Shown here piece after piece: positions 32,457-43,125 of a stretch of 51,954 nucleotides of DNA (positions are counted from its first letter, which is position 1; every line of letters begins with the position of its first letter). The notes below the pieces were generated by a model. The model was not told the DNA's origin. It saw only the letters and a program-made list of their open reading frames with translations, and searched no databases. This DNA is from GCA-2699445 sp032127075 (GTDB lineage: Bacteria > Actinomycetota > Actinomycetes > S36-B12 > GCA-2699445), in assembly GCA_032127075.1 (NCBI GenBank), contig JAQAZZ010000133.1, positions 1 to 51,954 on the forward strand. The letters are read 5' to 3'. The translations under genes and the position numbers were made by a program.

Positions 32457-33332
32457 TCACTGTAGAGAAGAGTCCGGGCGCACGCGCCCCCGGCGGCGCT
32501 CTTGAGGTGAAACAGCCATATGGAGCCTGGCGTAGGCGAGGGCCTCCGCCAGGTCAGCCTCCCGCTCGGCGCGGGATGAAGCCTTGCGGGTGGAGACCTC
32601 CACGACCACAACGCCCGTGAAGTGGCGCCGCGCCAGCAACTCCAGCAGTTGATCCGCGGGCTGGTTGCCCCGACCGGGAATCAGGTGTTCGTCGCGGGCC
32701 GACCCGGAGCCGTCGGCCAGGTGGATGTGGGCGAGTCGCTCGCCGAGATCCTCCGCGATCCGCACCGGGTCGGACCCGCTGACGGCAGTGTGGGACAGGT
32801 CCAGCGTCGTGTGCGGGTAGTCGGCGAGGCGGACGTCCCACCCGGGGGCGTAGGCCAGCACTTCCCGGGAGCGGGCCCGCCACGGATACATGTTCTCCAC
32901 CGCGAACTTGATGTCGGTCTCCTCGCCCATGCGGTTCAGGCCGACGACGAAGTCGCGCGCGTATTCCCGCTGCCAGCGAAACGGCGGGTGGACGACGACT
33001 GTGGCGGCCCCGAGTGTCTCGGCTGCTGCCCGCGCCCGAACCAGCTTCCCCCACGGATCGGTGCCCCACACCCGCTGCGTCACCAGCAGGCAGGGGGCAT
33101 GGACCGCGAGGATCGGCATGGCGTAGTGATCCGCGAGCCGGCGCAGGGCATCGGGATCCTGGCTCACCGCGTCGGTCATGACCATAACTTCCACGCCGTC
33201 GTAGCCGAGGCGGCCCGCGATCTCGAACGCCGCCGCGGTGGACTCCGGGTACACCGACGCGGTGGACAGCGCAACTTTTGCGTCGGGCACCCGCACGACG
33301 TTTGCGGGGCTGCGGGACACGCGGTGGCTCAT
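32457..33332 (-). CDS. TIM-barrel sugar phosphate isomerase/epimerase-like protein
   Basis: 291 aa, AP_endonuc_2/xylose isomerase-like fold, comparable to M. tuberculosis Rv0498. Metal-site positions are recognisable: E48 (GVEVMV), H79 (AVHAP), H115 (VVVHPP), E145 (AVENMYP), D177 and H180 (TLDLSH), H205 (HIHLADG) and a final Glu (VVVEVST). Substrate unknown. ATGA overlap with the P-type ATPase upstream shows tight coupling. Confidence 0.85.
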   Translation of the reverse strand: MSHRVSRSPANVVRVPDAKVALSTASVYPESTAAAFEIAGRLGYDGVEVMVMTDAVSQDPDALRRLADHYAMPILAVHAPCLLVTQRVWGTDPWGKLVRARAAAETLGAATVVVHPPFRWQREYARDFVVGLNRMGEETDIKFAVENMYPWRARSREVLAYAPGWDVRLADYPHTTLDLSHTAVSGSDPVRIAEDLGERLAHIHLADGSGSARDEHLIPGRGNQPADQLLELLARRHFTGVVVVEVSTRKASSRAEREADLAEALAYARLHMAVSPQERRRGRVRPDSSLQ

Positions 33333-35692
33333 GGCTTTCGCAGCCTGTCGATGAGGGGTGAGATCGCCAGGATGAGGGCGGCCCCGACTCCGCCCGCGAC
33401 GAGCGCGAGTGCCAAGTCGGAGCCGGCGTGGATGTCCATTGCGAAGAATTGTGACAGAGGCGGGACGACGAGGACAGTCGCAAAAGCCAGCGCCATCGCG
33501 GCGACGACGCCGACGCGCAAGAGATTGAGCGGCCGGGCCGACTGGACCAGAACCGCCAGCGCCACCACGAACAACGCCACCGTGGCGTCGGTGCGGGCAG
33601 CGGCCTCGTCGGTCCTCCCCACCGCGAGAAGGTATGCGGTGAAGGCGGTCACAGCCGCGATCAAGCCGCCGGGCACGGCGAAGAGCAGGACCCTGCGGAA
33701 GAAGCCGGGTCGAAACCGATCGTCATTGGGCATCAGCGCGAGGAAGAAACCGGGGATGCCGATAGTCAGCGAGGAGATCAGGGTCAACTGCCTCGGCAGG
33801 AAAGGGAAGGCGACGGCGAATACCCCGGTGGCCAGCGAGATCGCCATCGCGTAGATCGATTTGGTGAGGAACACATCCGCGACCCGCTCGATGTTGCCCA
33901 GCACCCGCCTCCCCTCGTAGACGATATGGGGAAGGGTCGCCCACTTGTTGTCCAGGAGCACGATCTGCGCAACGGCGCGTGTGGCCGGTGAACCCGACCC
34001 CATGGCGATCCCGAGGTCGGCGCGCTTCAGCGCCAGGACGTCGTTGACGCCGTCGCCGGTCATCGTGACGACGTGTCCCCGCGCCTGCAATGCGTCCACC
34101 ATCGCCTGCTTCTGCGCCGGTGAGACCCGGCCGAAGACACTGTGGGTGTCCAGCGCCTCGGCCAGGGCGGGGGGATCCGCGGGGAGGCTGCGCGCGTCCA
34201 CCGGGTTGTCGGCACCAGCAACACCCGCCCTCGCGGCGATCGCCCCTGCTGTCGCGGCGCTGTCCCCGGACAGGACCTTCACGGCCACCGACTGCTCCTT
34301 GAAGAAGCCGACGGTCTCGGCTGCGTCGGCGCGCAGCCGCTGCTCGATGATCACGACCGCGAGGTTGTCCAACGGCGGCAACGGTTGGTCGGTGTCCGGG
34401 GGTTCGGGAGCGGCCGCGAGCAGCAGTACGCGGGCGCCGCTCTCAGCATGTTGACGCGTCGCCGGCCACCAGGGCGCGTCCTCCAGTCGCGGGACCAGCA
34501 CCTCGGGGGCTCCGATGACGAAACTGCCCCGCCCGACGAACGAGGCCGCCGACCATTTCCGGGCGGAGGAGAACGGCACCGCATCGGACAGTTTCCAGCC
34601 GGGGTCCGGACACCCCGCCCGGATCGCGTCCATGGTCGGGTTGGGGCTTGGGTCCGCAGCCGCCAGAGCGCCGAGGATCCGTCGAGAGACCGCTTCCGGG
34701 TCGCCGGAGAGTGGTTGCACCGAGTGCAGTGCCATCCCCGGGTCGGTCAGCGTCCCGGTCTTGTCCACACATACGACGTCGGTGCGAGCCAGTGCCTCCA
34801 CCGCGGGCACTTCCTGCACCAGGGCTCTGCGCCTGGCCAGGCGGATCACACCCACGGCCATGGCGATGCTGGTGAGCAGCACCAGTCCCTCCGGAATCAT
34901 CGTCACCATCCCGGCGATGGAACCGCGGATCGCGTCGGCGATGCTTTGTTCGGCCCGCAACTGGCTGATCAGCAGCAGGGCCCCGATCGGCACGATGAGG
35001 AACGACACGAACCTGATGAAGCGTTGGACCGAGTCCCGCAGTTCGGAACTGGCCGCGGAGTAGTGCCGCGCCGCGGCGGTGAGGCCCGCGGCGAAGGACT
35101 CCGCCCCCACCCGTTCGGCATGCATCACACCGGAACCCGATACGACGAACGAACCGCTCATGGCGTTGTCGCCGGGGGACTTGCCGACTGGATCCGCCTC
35201 CCCGGTCAACAGGCTTTCGTCTACCTCGAGTCCCAGGCTCGTAGTGATGGAGCCATCGACGACCAGCTGGTCACCGGAGTTGAGGACGATCAGATCGTCG
35301 CGGACCACCTCGGCGACCCCGACCTGCACCTCGCGGCCGTCGCGGATCACTGTCGGCCTGATCTCACCGATGACGCTCAGTTTCGCCAGTTCCCGCGAAG
35401 CCCGGTACTCCTGAACGATGCCGATGCCGGTGTTGAAGACAATCACGAATCCGAACAGCGCGTCCTGCGGCGGTGCCACGAAGATCATGATCAGCCAAAG
35501 CGTCCCGAGCAGGCCGTTGAACCAGGTGAGGGTGTTCGCGCGCACGATGTCGCGCAGACTCCGGCTGCGGGCATCGGGAGCCTCGTTGGCCAGCCCGCGC
35601 TCGAGCCGGTCGGCCACCTGGTGTGCCGTCAGTCCGGTGGTGAGGTCGGGCACCACAGCCGGGAGCGACCCGGTTCCGGTGGGGGCGGTCAC
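33329..35692 (-). CDS. P-type cation ATPase, CtpE-like (probable Ca2+ pump)
   Basis: 787 aa P-type ATPase without heavy-metal domains. TGE motif in LLTGEAD (162-168), membrane signature MIPEGL (265-270), phosphorylation site D310 in DKTGT, a short nucleotide domain (SSARKWSAASF), and TGDGVNDVLALKRADLGIAMGSG. The PEGL motif and overall layout match mycobacterial CtpE, which is reported to take up Ca2+ (family knowledge). The GTG overlaps the ppx stop by GTGA and the stop overlaps the TIM gene start. In M. tuberculosis ctpE is elsewhere, so its insertion between ppx and the Rv0498-like gene is notable. Confidence 0.9.
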   Translation of the reverse strand: MTAPTGTGSLPAVVPDLTTGLTAHQVADRLERGLANEAPDARSRSLRDIVRANTLTWFNGLLGTLWLIMIFVAPPQDALFGFVIVFNTGIGIVQEYRASRELAKLSVIGEIRPTVIRDGREVQVGVAEVVRDDLIVLNSGDQLVVDGSITTSLGLEVDESLLTGEADPVGKSPGDNAMSGSFVVSGSGVMHAERVGAESFAAGLTAAARHYSAASSELRDSVQRFIRFVSFLIVPIGALLLISQLRAEQSIADAIRGSIAGMVTMIPEGLVLLTSIAMAVGVIRLARRRALVQEVPAVEALARTDVVCVDKTGTLTDPGMALHSVQPLSGDPEAVSRRILGALAAADPSPNPTMDAIRAGCPDPGWKLSDAVPFSSARKWSAASFVGRGSFVIGAPEVLVPRLEDAPWWPATRQHAESGARVLLLAAAPEPPDTDQPLPPLDNLAVVIIEQRLRADAAETVGFFKEQSVAVKVLSGDSAATAGAIAARAGVAGADNPVDARSLPADPPALAEALDTHSVFGRVSPAQKQAMVDALQARGHVVTMTGDGVNDVLALKRADLGIAMGSGSPATRAVAQIVLLDNKWATLPHIVYEGRRVLGNIERVADVFLTKSIYAMAISLATGVFAVAFPFLPRQLTLISSLTIGIPGFFLALMPNDDRFRPGFFRRVLLFAVPGGLIAAVTAFTAYLLAVGRTDEAAARTDATVALFVVALAVLVQSARPLNLLRVGVVAAMALAFATVLVVPPLSQFFAMDIHAGSDLALALVAGGVGAALILAISPLIDRLRKP

Positions 35693-36618
35693 TCCCTCAT
35701 CCCGTCCAACCGGCGAAGGATTACTCCCTCCCGCAACGCCCACGGGCAGATGTCGACCTGATCGACCCCGAAAAGGTCCAGAGCCGCTTCCGCCACCAGC
35801 GCCCCCGCCACCAGCTGGGAGGAACGCCCAGCCGAAACGCCCGGCAGGTCGACCCGGTCGCTGCTGGTCATCTGTGCCAGTCGGGGCAGCCAGTCGGAGA
35901 TGTCCTGCCGCTTCAGACTGCGCGGAACGAACGGGCCCTCGCTGTATGCGGCCGCCCCAGCGATCCGGGCCAACTGCCGGAAGGTCTTCGACGTGGCCAC
36001 CGCACGTTCCGGGATCCCGGTGCGCTGGATCCGGCCGACCTCACCGGCGATCTCCGCACGGACGTACCGCCGCACTTGCCGGATCCCAGCGGCATCGGGC
36101 GGATCCTCCGGCAGCCGCTCCCTGGTCAACCGGCCGGCACCCAGCGGCAGCGACAGCGCTTCATCCGGCTCCTCATCGGAACCAACGGCTATCTCCAGAC
36201 TGCCGCCGCCGATGTCGAAGACGATGAGCCGGCCGGCCGACCAGCCGAACCACCGCCTGACGGCGAGGAAGGTGAGCCGTGCCTCTTCGGGACCGGAAAG
36301 CGTGGTGATCTCCACACCAGTCTGCTTGCGCACCCGGCGCAACACCTGTTCGCCGTTGGCTGCCTCGCGGATCGCGGAGGTGGCGAAGGCGAAGGTCTCG
36401 GTAACACCGAGATCCTCGGCGATCACCTTCGACTCCTCCACGAACTGCGTCAGCCCATCGGCCGCCGATGAATCGATTTCACCGTCGGGAGTCATGTGCT
36501 CCGACAGCCGCAACTCCATCTTCCGGGAGTGCGCCGGCACCGGCGCGGCGCCGCAATAGGCGTCGACCACCAGCAGATGGACGGTGTTCGAACCGATGTC
36601 GAGCACTCCCAGGCGCAT
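35689..36618 (-). CDS. Ppx/GppA-family phosphatase
   Basis: 309 aa actin-fold exopolyphosphatase/pppGpp phosphatase homologue, equivalent in place to M. tuberculosis Rv0496 (Ppx1). Phosphate loop DIGSNT (7-12), second loop FDIGGGSLEI, and FATSAIREAANG. It lacks the C-terminal HD domain of enterobacterial Ppx, as is normal for the short actinobacterial type. First gene of the chain; its start appears leaderless and faces a divergent gene only 31 bases away. Confidence 0.92.
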   Translation of the reverse strand: MRLGVLDIGSNTVHLLVVDAYCGAAPVPAHSRKMELRLSEHMTPDGEIDSSAADGLTQFVEESKVIAEDLGVTETFAFATSAIREAANGEQVLRRVRKQTGVEITTLSGPEEARLTFLAVRRWFGWSAGRLIVFDIGGGSLEIAVGSDEEPDEALSLPLGAGRLTRERLPEDPPDAAGIRQVRRYVRAEIAGEVGRIQRTGIPERAVATSKTFRQLARIAGAAAYSEGPFVPRSLKRQDISDWLPRLAQMTSSDRVDLPGVSAGRSSQLVAGALVAEAALDLFGVDQVDICPWALREGVILRRLDGMRE

Positions 36619-36623
36619 ACCAG

Positions 36624-36629
36624 ACGGTA
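36624..36629 (-). promoter_or_regulatory. -10 element, leaderless start of ppx
   Basis: TACCGT is followed by five bases and the ATG. It lies within the 31-base gap shared with the divergent gene. Confidence 0.4.
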
Positions 36630-36637
36630 CCGCGCCC

Positions 36638-36643
36638 TAGGCT
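36638..36643 (+). promoter_or_regulatory. -10 element, leaderless start of Cys-rich protein gene
   Basis: TAGGCT, six bases, then GTG at 36650. Its -35 region would lie over the ppx start codon. Confidence 0.5.
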
Positions 36644-36649
36644 GGGGCG

Positions 36650-37429
36650 GTGCCGGAGGCAGCTGAGGTATTCCCGCGGGCGTGGATCGAGTTCCCCGAC
36701 CCCGACGATGCCGAGCAGTTGATCCGCGCCGACCTCACCTGGCTGACATCGAGGTTCAACTGCATCTACGGCCGCGGCTGCCGCAGCATCGACCCGGAGG
36801 TCCCCTACGGCGGCTGCTGCACCCATGGCGCCCACTTCGCCGACGGCGATGACGAACAACGAGTGGCCAGGTGGGTGGCCCAGTTGACCGCGGCCGAATG
36901 GCAGCGGGAACCTGGCGGGAAGGTGCGCAAGCGCGACTGGGCCGAGACCGACCCCGAGGGCGACAGAAAGACACGCACCGTCGCCGGCGCCTGCATCTTC
37001 CTCAACGATCCGTCATTCTCCCGGGGGGCCGGCTGCGCGCTGCACCTTCTCGCCGAGCGGGTAGGGCAATCACACGTGGCGACGAAACCCGACGTGTGCT
37101 GGCAACTGCCCATCCGGCGCGAGTTCGAGTGGCGCGAGCGCAACGACGGCAGCAAGACCCTCGTCGTGACAATCACCGAGTACACGAGGGACGCTTGGGG
37201 CGCGGGCGGGCACGATTTCCACTGGTACTGCAGCAGCGACACATCCGCGCACACCGCGCAAGAGCCGCTGTATCTGACAAGTCGCGCCGAACTGGTGGCG
37301 CTGGTCGGCGAGTCCGCCTACGCACAGATCGCCCACCACTGCCGGACCTTCGAAGAAGCGAGAGCAGCATTGCGGCTGACGCCCGCAGCCCACGCCCTCG
37401 CCACCCATCCCGCAGATCCGCCGGAATGA
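36650..37429 (+). CDS. conserved cysteine-rich protein (Rv0495c-like)
   Basis: 259 aa soluble protein, apparently the counterpart of M. tuberculosis Rv0495c beside Ppx1. An N-terminal cluster has C38, C44, C56, C57, H59 and H62 (FNCIYGRGCRS, GGCCTHGAHF); further Cys follow at C115 (GACIFL), C129 (GAGCALH) and C150 (DVCWQLP), and later in WYCSSD and HHCRTF. The spacing resembles YkgJ/DUF3109-type metal or Fe-S binding proteins. No catalytic domain is recognised. GTG start, leaderless, divergent from ppx. Confidence 0.75.
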   Translation: MPEAAEVFPRAWIEFPDPDDAEQLIRADLTWLTSRFNCIYGRGCRSIDPEVPYGGCCTHGAHFADGDDEQRVARWVAQLTAAEWQREPGGKVRKRDWAETDPEGDRKTRTVAGACIFLNDPSFSRGAGCALHLLAERVGQSHVATKPDVCWQLPIRREFEWRERNDGSKTLVVTITEYTRDAWGAGGHDFHWYCSSDTSAHTAQEPLYLTSRAELVALVGESAYAQIAHHCRTFEEARAALRLTPAAHALATHPADPPE

Positions 37430-37493
37430 CCGTCGGGGGTCCCGCATAGCCTGTGCCAGTCAGCAGGTGATCGTCTACCACCCGGGAGGGCAG

Positions 37494-38903
37494 ATGGCAC
37501 GCAGGGGCACCACTTTCACGTGCAGCGAATGCAGTGCGACGAGCCTGCGCTGGGTGGGACGCTGCCCGGGGTGCCAGCAGTTCGGCACCATGGTGGAGCT
37601 GCAGCCGGCAGCGAGCCCCTCCCTCGGCACCAAGACCCGGACGGGCACCACCCAGCCGACCAGTGCCGCTCGAACGGCCTTGGAACTGTCCAGAGCGGAC
37701 GTGGACCGCATCTCCACCGGGGCCGGCGAGTTCGACCGCGTCCTGGGCGGCGGCCTGGTGCGCGGCCAAGTTGTCCTTGTTGCGGGTGAGCCGGGGGTCG
37801 GCAAGTCCACCCTGTTGCTCGCTGTCGCCGACGCCTTCACCCGCAAGGGGCCGCAGCGTCCCGTGCTGTACTTGTCCGGCGAGGAGTCCGCCAGTCAGGT
37901 GGGCGTGCGGGCCCGACGCATCGGGGCGCTCAGCGAGCGTCTGCTCATCGCAGACGAGAACGACGTGAGCGCCGTCCTGGCGCACATCGAGCAGCACGAT
38001 CCGTCGCTGGTCGTCGTGGACTCGGTGCAGACCCTGGCATCGGCGGACCTCGAGGGCCGGGCAGGGGGGATCTCCCAGGTGGCCGAGGTGGCGGCAGTGC
38101 TCACCCGGCAGGCGAAAGCGCGCGGAGTGCCGACTCTGCTGGTCGGGCAGAGCACCAGGGACAACTCCGTTGCTGGGCCGAGGGCGCTGGAGCACCTCGT
38201 GGACACGGTCTTGACTTTTGAGGGCGACCCGCACACCCAGGTCCGGTTGCTGCGGGCGGTGAAGAACCGCTACGGACCGGCCGACGAGGTGGTCTGCTAC
38301 GAGCAGACCGACACCGGGCTGGCCGAACTCGCCGACCCCTCCAGCCTCTTCCGATCCAGCCGCGACATACCGGTGCCAGGCACCTGCGCCACCGTGATCC
38401 TGGAAGGCCGCCGGCCCCTGCTCGCGGAGATCCAAGCCCTCGTGGCCCCTCCGACGGGACAGCATCCGTACCGGGCGGTGAGCGGATTGGACCGCGCCCG
38501 CGTCGGAATGCTCGCCGCCCTCACGCAGCGGGAGGGCGATGTGACGTTGAACCAGAAGGACCTGTTCGTCGCCACAGTGGCGGGACTGCGGATCACCGAT
38601 CCCGCCGTGGACCTGGCGACCTGCCTTGCCATCTACTCGGCGGCCACCGGCGACCCGATTCCCGACGGTGTGGTCGCATTCGGGGAAGTGGCCCTGTCCG
38701 GGGATCTGCGCCCCACGCATTCCATGCCGCAACGCCTGGCCGAGGCCCACCGCCTCGGCTACACGGTGGCCCTGGTGCCCCAGAGCGCCGAGACCGGCAA
38801 CACCTCCATCCGGGTCATGGGACTGCGCCGGCTGGAACACGCCATGGCTGCCGCCCAGGAACCTGCCGGCATTCCCGGCGTCGGCGGATTGCGGATCCCG
38901 TGA
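37494..38903 (+). CDS. radA: DNA repair protein RadA
   Basis: 469 aa branch-migration ATPase of recombination. N-terminal zinc finger C10/C13/C24/C27, RecA-like core with Walker A GEPGVGKST (98-106), KNRYG at 257-261 in place of the more common KNRFG, and a C-terminal Lon-like domain from about 290 (GLRITDPAVDLA, AFGEVALSGDLRP). The loop usually reading GHVTK is GQSTR here. GGGAGGG precedes the ATG. The disA gene that normally follows radA in actinobacteria is missing; a convergent gene ends three bases away. Confidence 0.96.
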   Translation: MARRGTTFTCSECSATSLRWVGRCPGCQQFGTMVELQPAASPSLGTKTRTGTTQPTSAARTALELSRADVDRISTGAGEFDRVLGGGLVRGQVVLVAGEPGVGKSTLLLAVADAFTRKGPQRPVLYLSGEESASQVGVRARRIGALSERLLIADENDVSAVLAHIEQHDPSLVVVDSVQTLASADLEGRAGGISQVAEVAAVLTRQAKARGVPTLLVGQSTRDNSVAGPRALEHLVDTVLTFEGDPHTQVRLLRAVKNRYGPADEVVCYEQTDTGLAELADPSSLFRSSRDIPVPGTCATVILEGRRPLLAEIQALVAPPTGQHPYRAVSGLDRARVGMLAALTQREGDVTLNQKDLFVATVAGLRITDPAVDLATCLAIYSAATGDPIPDGVVAFGEVALSGDLRPTHSMPQRLAEAHRLGYTVALVPQSAETGNTSIRVMGLRRLEHAMAAAQEPAGIPGVGGLRIP

Positions 38904-38906
38904 CCG

Positions 38907-39584
38907 TCACTCGAGGGTGAACGTGACCTCATCACTGTCCACAGCCATATTGCTGCCGACCACGTTGTAGGAGCCCGCCTGCGCCTCGGGCTGCTCCCCC
39001 GGGGGGGTCGGGCAGCCCTCGGCACTGATGGTGCGCGGCCATTCCACGGTGACAGAGGCGATCTTGTCGGGCTCAAGGGTCTCGATATCGGGGGATCCCT
39101 CGTCGCCGCAGTCGTCGCTGGACCAGACGCGGACGCCGCCGGAGGAGACTTCGATGCTGTTCGCGTCCGAGCCGATATTGCGCGTACACGATTCCGACCC
39201 GGTGTTCTGGATCGTGAGAGTGATCTCCGGCGTGGTCCCAGCCGGATACGTGTCGGCGTCTGGTTCGACGGCGACCTCAATGTCGCCGTCGGCGCAGGTG
39301 CCGCCGTCCGTGGTGGCCGTGGTCTCAGCGGTCGGCGATTGCGTCCCAGACGATTCCGCACCGCTCTCGGCAGTACTCGGCGAAGGCGCGGGAGCCGCCT
39401 GCTGATCCTCATTCCCAGAATCCGACCTCAGGAATATGAGCCAGATGAGGAACAGCGTCACGACGACGATCGCGACAACTAGCGCGCGACGGCGCCAGTA
39501 CACCTTGGGATCCTCCGGACCTACCGGATTGACGACCGTGCTCACTGGAACACCGTAATCGGTAGGCACCACCACCGCGTGCAT
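38907..39584 (-). CDS. membrane-anchored extracytoplasmic protein (Rv3587c position)
   Basis: 225 aa. Cytosolic N-terminus of about 30 residues, a membrane helix at 34-52 flanked by WRRR, a Ser/Thr/Ala-rich linker (55-92), and an external beta-sandwich-like domain with four Cys (97, 133, 149, 171) suited to two disulfides; TLTIQNTGSESCTRNIG looks like a DUF4232/CARDB-type fold. Function unknown. Its position between radA and mutY matches the conserved membrane protein Rv3587c. The start is uncertain, since GTGs follow within ten codons. Confidence 0.75.
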   Translation of the reverse strand: MHAVVVPTDYGVPVSTVVNPVGPEDPKVYWRRRALVVAIVVVTLFLIWLIFLRSDSGNEDQQAAPAPSPSTAESGAESSGTQSPTAETTATTDGGTCADGDIEVAVEPDADTYPAGTTPEITLTIQNTGSESCTRNIGSDANSIEVSSGGVRVWSSDDCGDEGSPDIETLEPDKIASVTVEWPRTISAEGCPTPPGEQPEAQAGSYNVVGSNMAVDSDEVTFTLE

Positions 39585-39639
39585 GCGGGTCCCGGTGTCA
39601 CGCCGGCGGACCGCATCGTCGCTGGATTGAGATGTTGGT

Positions 39640-39645
39640 GATAAT
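39640..39645 (+). promoter_or_regulatory. -10 element, leaderless start of mutY
   Basis: GATAAT, six bases, GTG at 39652. On the other strand the same bases give ATTATC and could contribute to the divergent gene's promoter. Confidence 0.5.
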
Positions 39646-39651
39646 GACAGG

Positions 39652-40515
39652 GTGGAAGTGGTGTCGGACTGGTTCGCGGCATCAGGGCGGGACCTGCCCT
39701 GGCGGGGCGACGACCGCGATCCGTGGGGGGTCTTGGTCAGCGAGGTCATGTTGCAGCAGACCCCGGTGGCCCGGGTCATTCCCGTGTGGACCGATTGGCT
39801 GCAGCGGTGGCCTTCGCCTTCCGCGCTCGCTGCCGACCCGGCGGGCGACGCAGTTCGGATGTGGGGCCGCCTGGGCTATCCGCGGCGGGCCCTGCGGCTG
39901 CACGCCGCGGCAACGGCGATCCGCGATAGCCACAACGGCTCGGTGCCCGACGACTACGACAGCCTGCGATCGTTGCCCGGCGCAGGGGACTACACCGCGG
40001 CGGCGGTGATGGCCTTCGCGTACCGACAGCGCATCCCGGTGCTCGACACCAACGTGCGCCGGGTACTGGCCCGTGTCTGTGACGGTTCGGCCCACCCCGC
40101 CGGGGCGAGCGCAGCAAGGGCCGAGCGGACTGTGCTGGAGCAGTTGCTGCCCGCTGACGGCGAGGCCGCGGCACAGGTGAGCGAAGGGCTGATGGAACTT
40201 GGCGCCACCGTGTGTCTCGCACGCAGACCGGACTGCGACACCTGTCCGCTGGCCGACCGTTGTTCCTGGCTCGCATCAGGCAGGCCCGCCAACCGGCCGC
40301 CTCCGTCGCCGCAGGCGCCGTTCGCAGGCAGCGACCGGCAGGTTCGCGGTCGGATAATGCAGTTGGTGCGCAGCGCTGACGGCCACGTTGTCCAAGCCGA
40401 CATCGACCTCAGCTGGCCCGACGCCGATCAACGGCGAAGAGCGCAACGGTCCCTGCTGTCCGACGGCCTCCTCACGGAGGGGCCGCCGGGCCGGTTCCGG
40501 CTGCCCGGCGGCTGA
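39652..40515 (+). CDS. mutY: A/G-specific adenine DNA glycosylase
   Basis: 287 aa. Removes A opposite 8-oxoG. Catalytic Glu31 (SEVMLQQTPV), helix-hairpin-helix LRSLPGAGDYTAAAV (105-119), catalytic Asp132 (VLDTNVRRVLA), and the [4Fe-4S] cluster C188-x6-C195-x2-C198-x5-C204. The C-terminal 8-oxoG recognition domain is short, as in mycobacterial MutY. GTG start, leaderless. It converges on clpC with a four-base gap inside a shared hairpin. Confidence 0.95.
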   Translation: MEVVSDWFAASGRDLPWRGDDRDPWGVLVSEVMLQQTPVARVIPVWTDWLQRWPSPSALAADPAGDAVRMWGRLGYPRRALRLHAAATAIRDSHNGSVPDDYDSLRSLPGAGDYTAAAVMAFAYRQRIPVLDTNVRRVLARVCDGSAHPAGASAARAERTVLEQLLPADGEAAAQVSEGLMELGATVCLARRPDCDTCPLADRCSWLASGRPANRPPPSPQAPFAGSDRQVRGRIMQLVRSADGHVVQADIDLSWPDADQRRRAQRSLLSDGLLTEGPPGRFRLPGG

Positions 40516-40519
40516 TCTG

Positions 40520-43012
<2,493 letters not shown>

Positions 43013-43125
43013 CGTCCACACTCCTGTCCGGGGCGACTACCGGTTCCTAGGATGCTAACGCCGCCCTCCCGCAGCCCGTTCCGCTATTGGCGTCTTTCTA
43101 CTACGCCGAGCGTGAACAGGCACAC

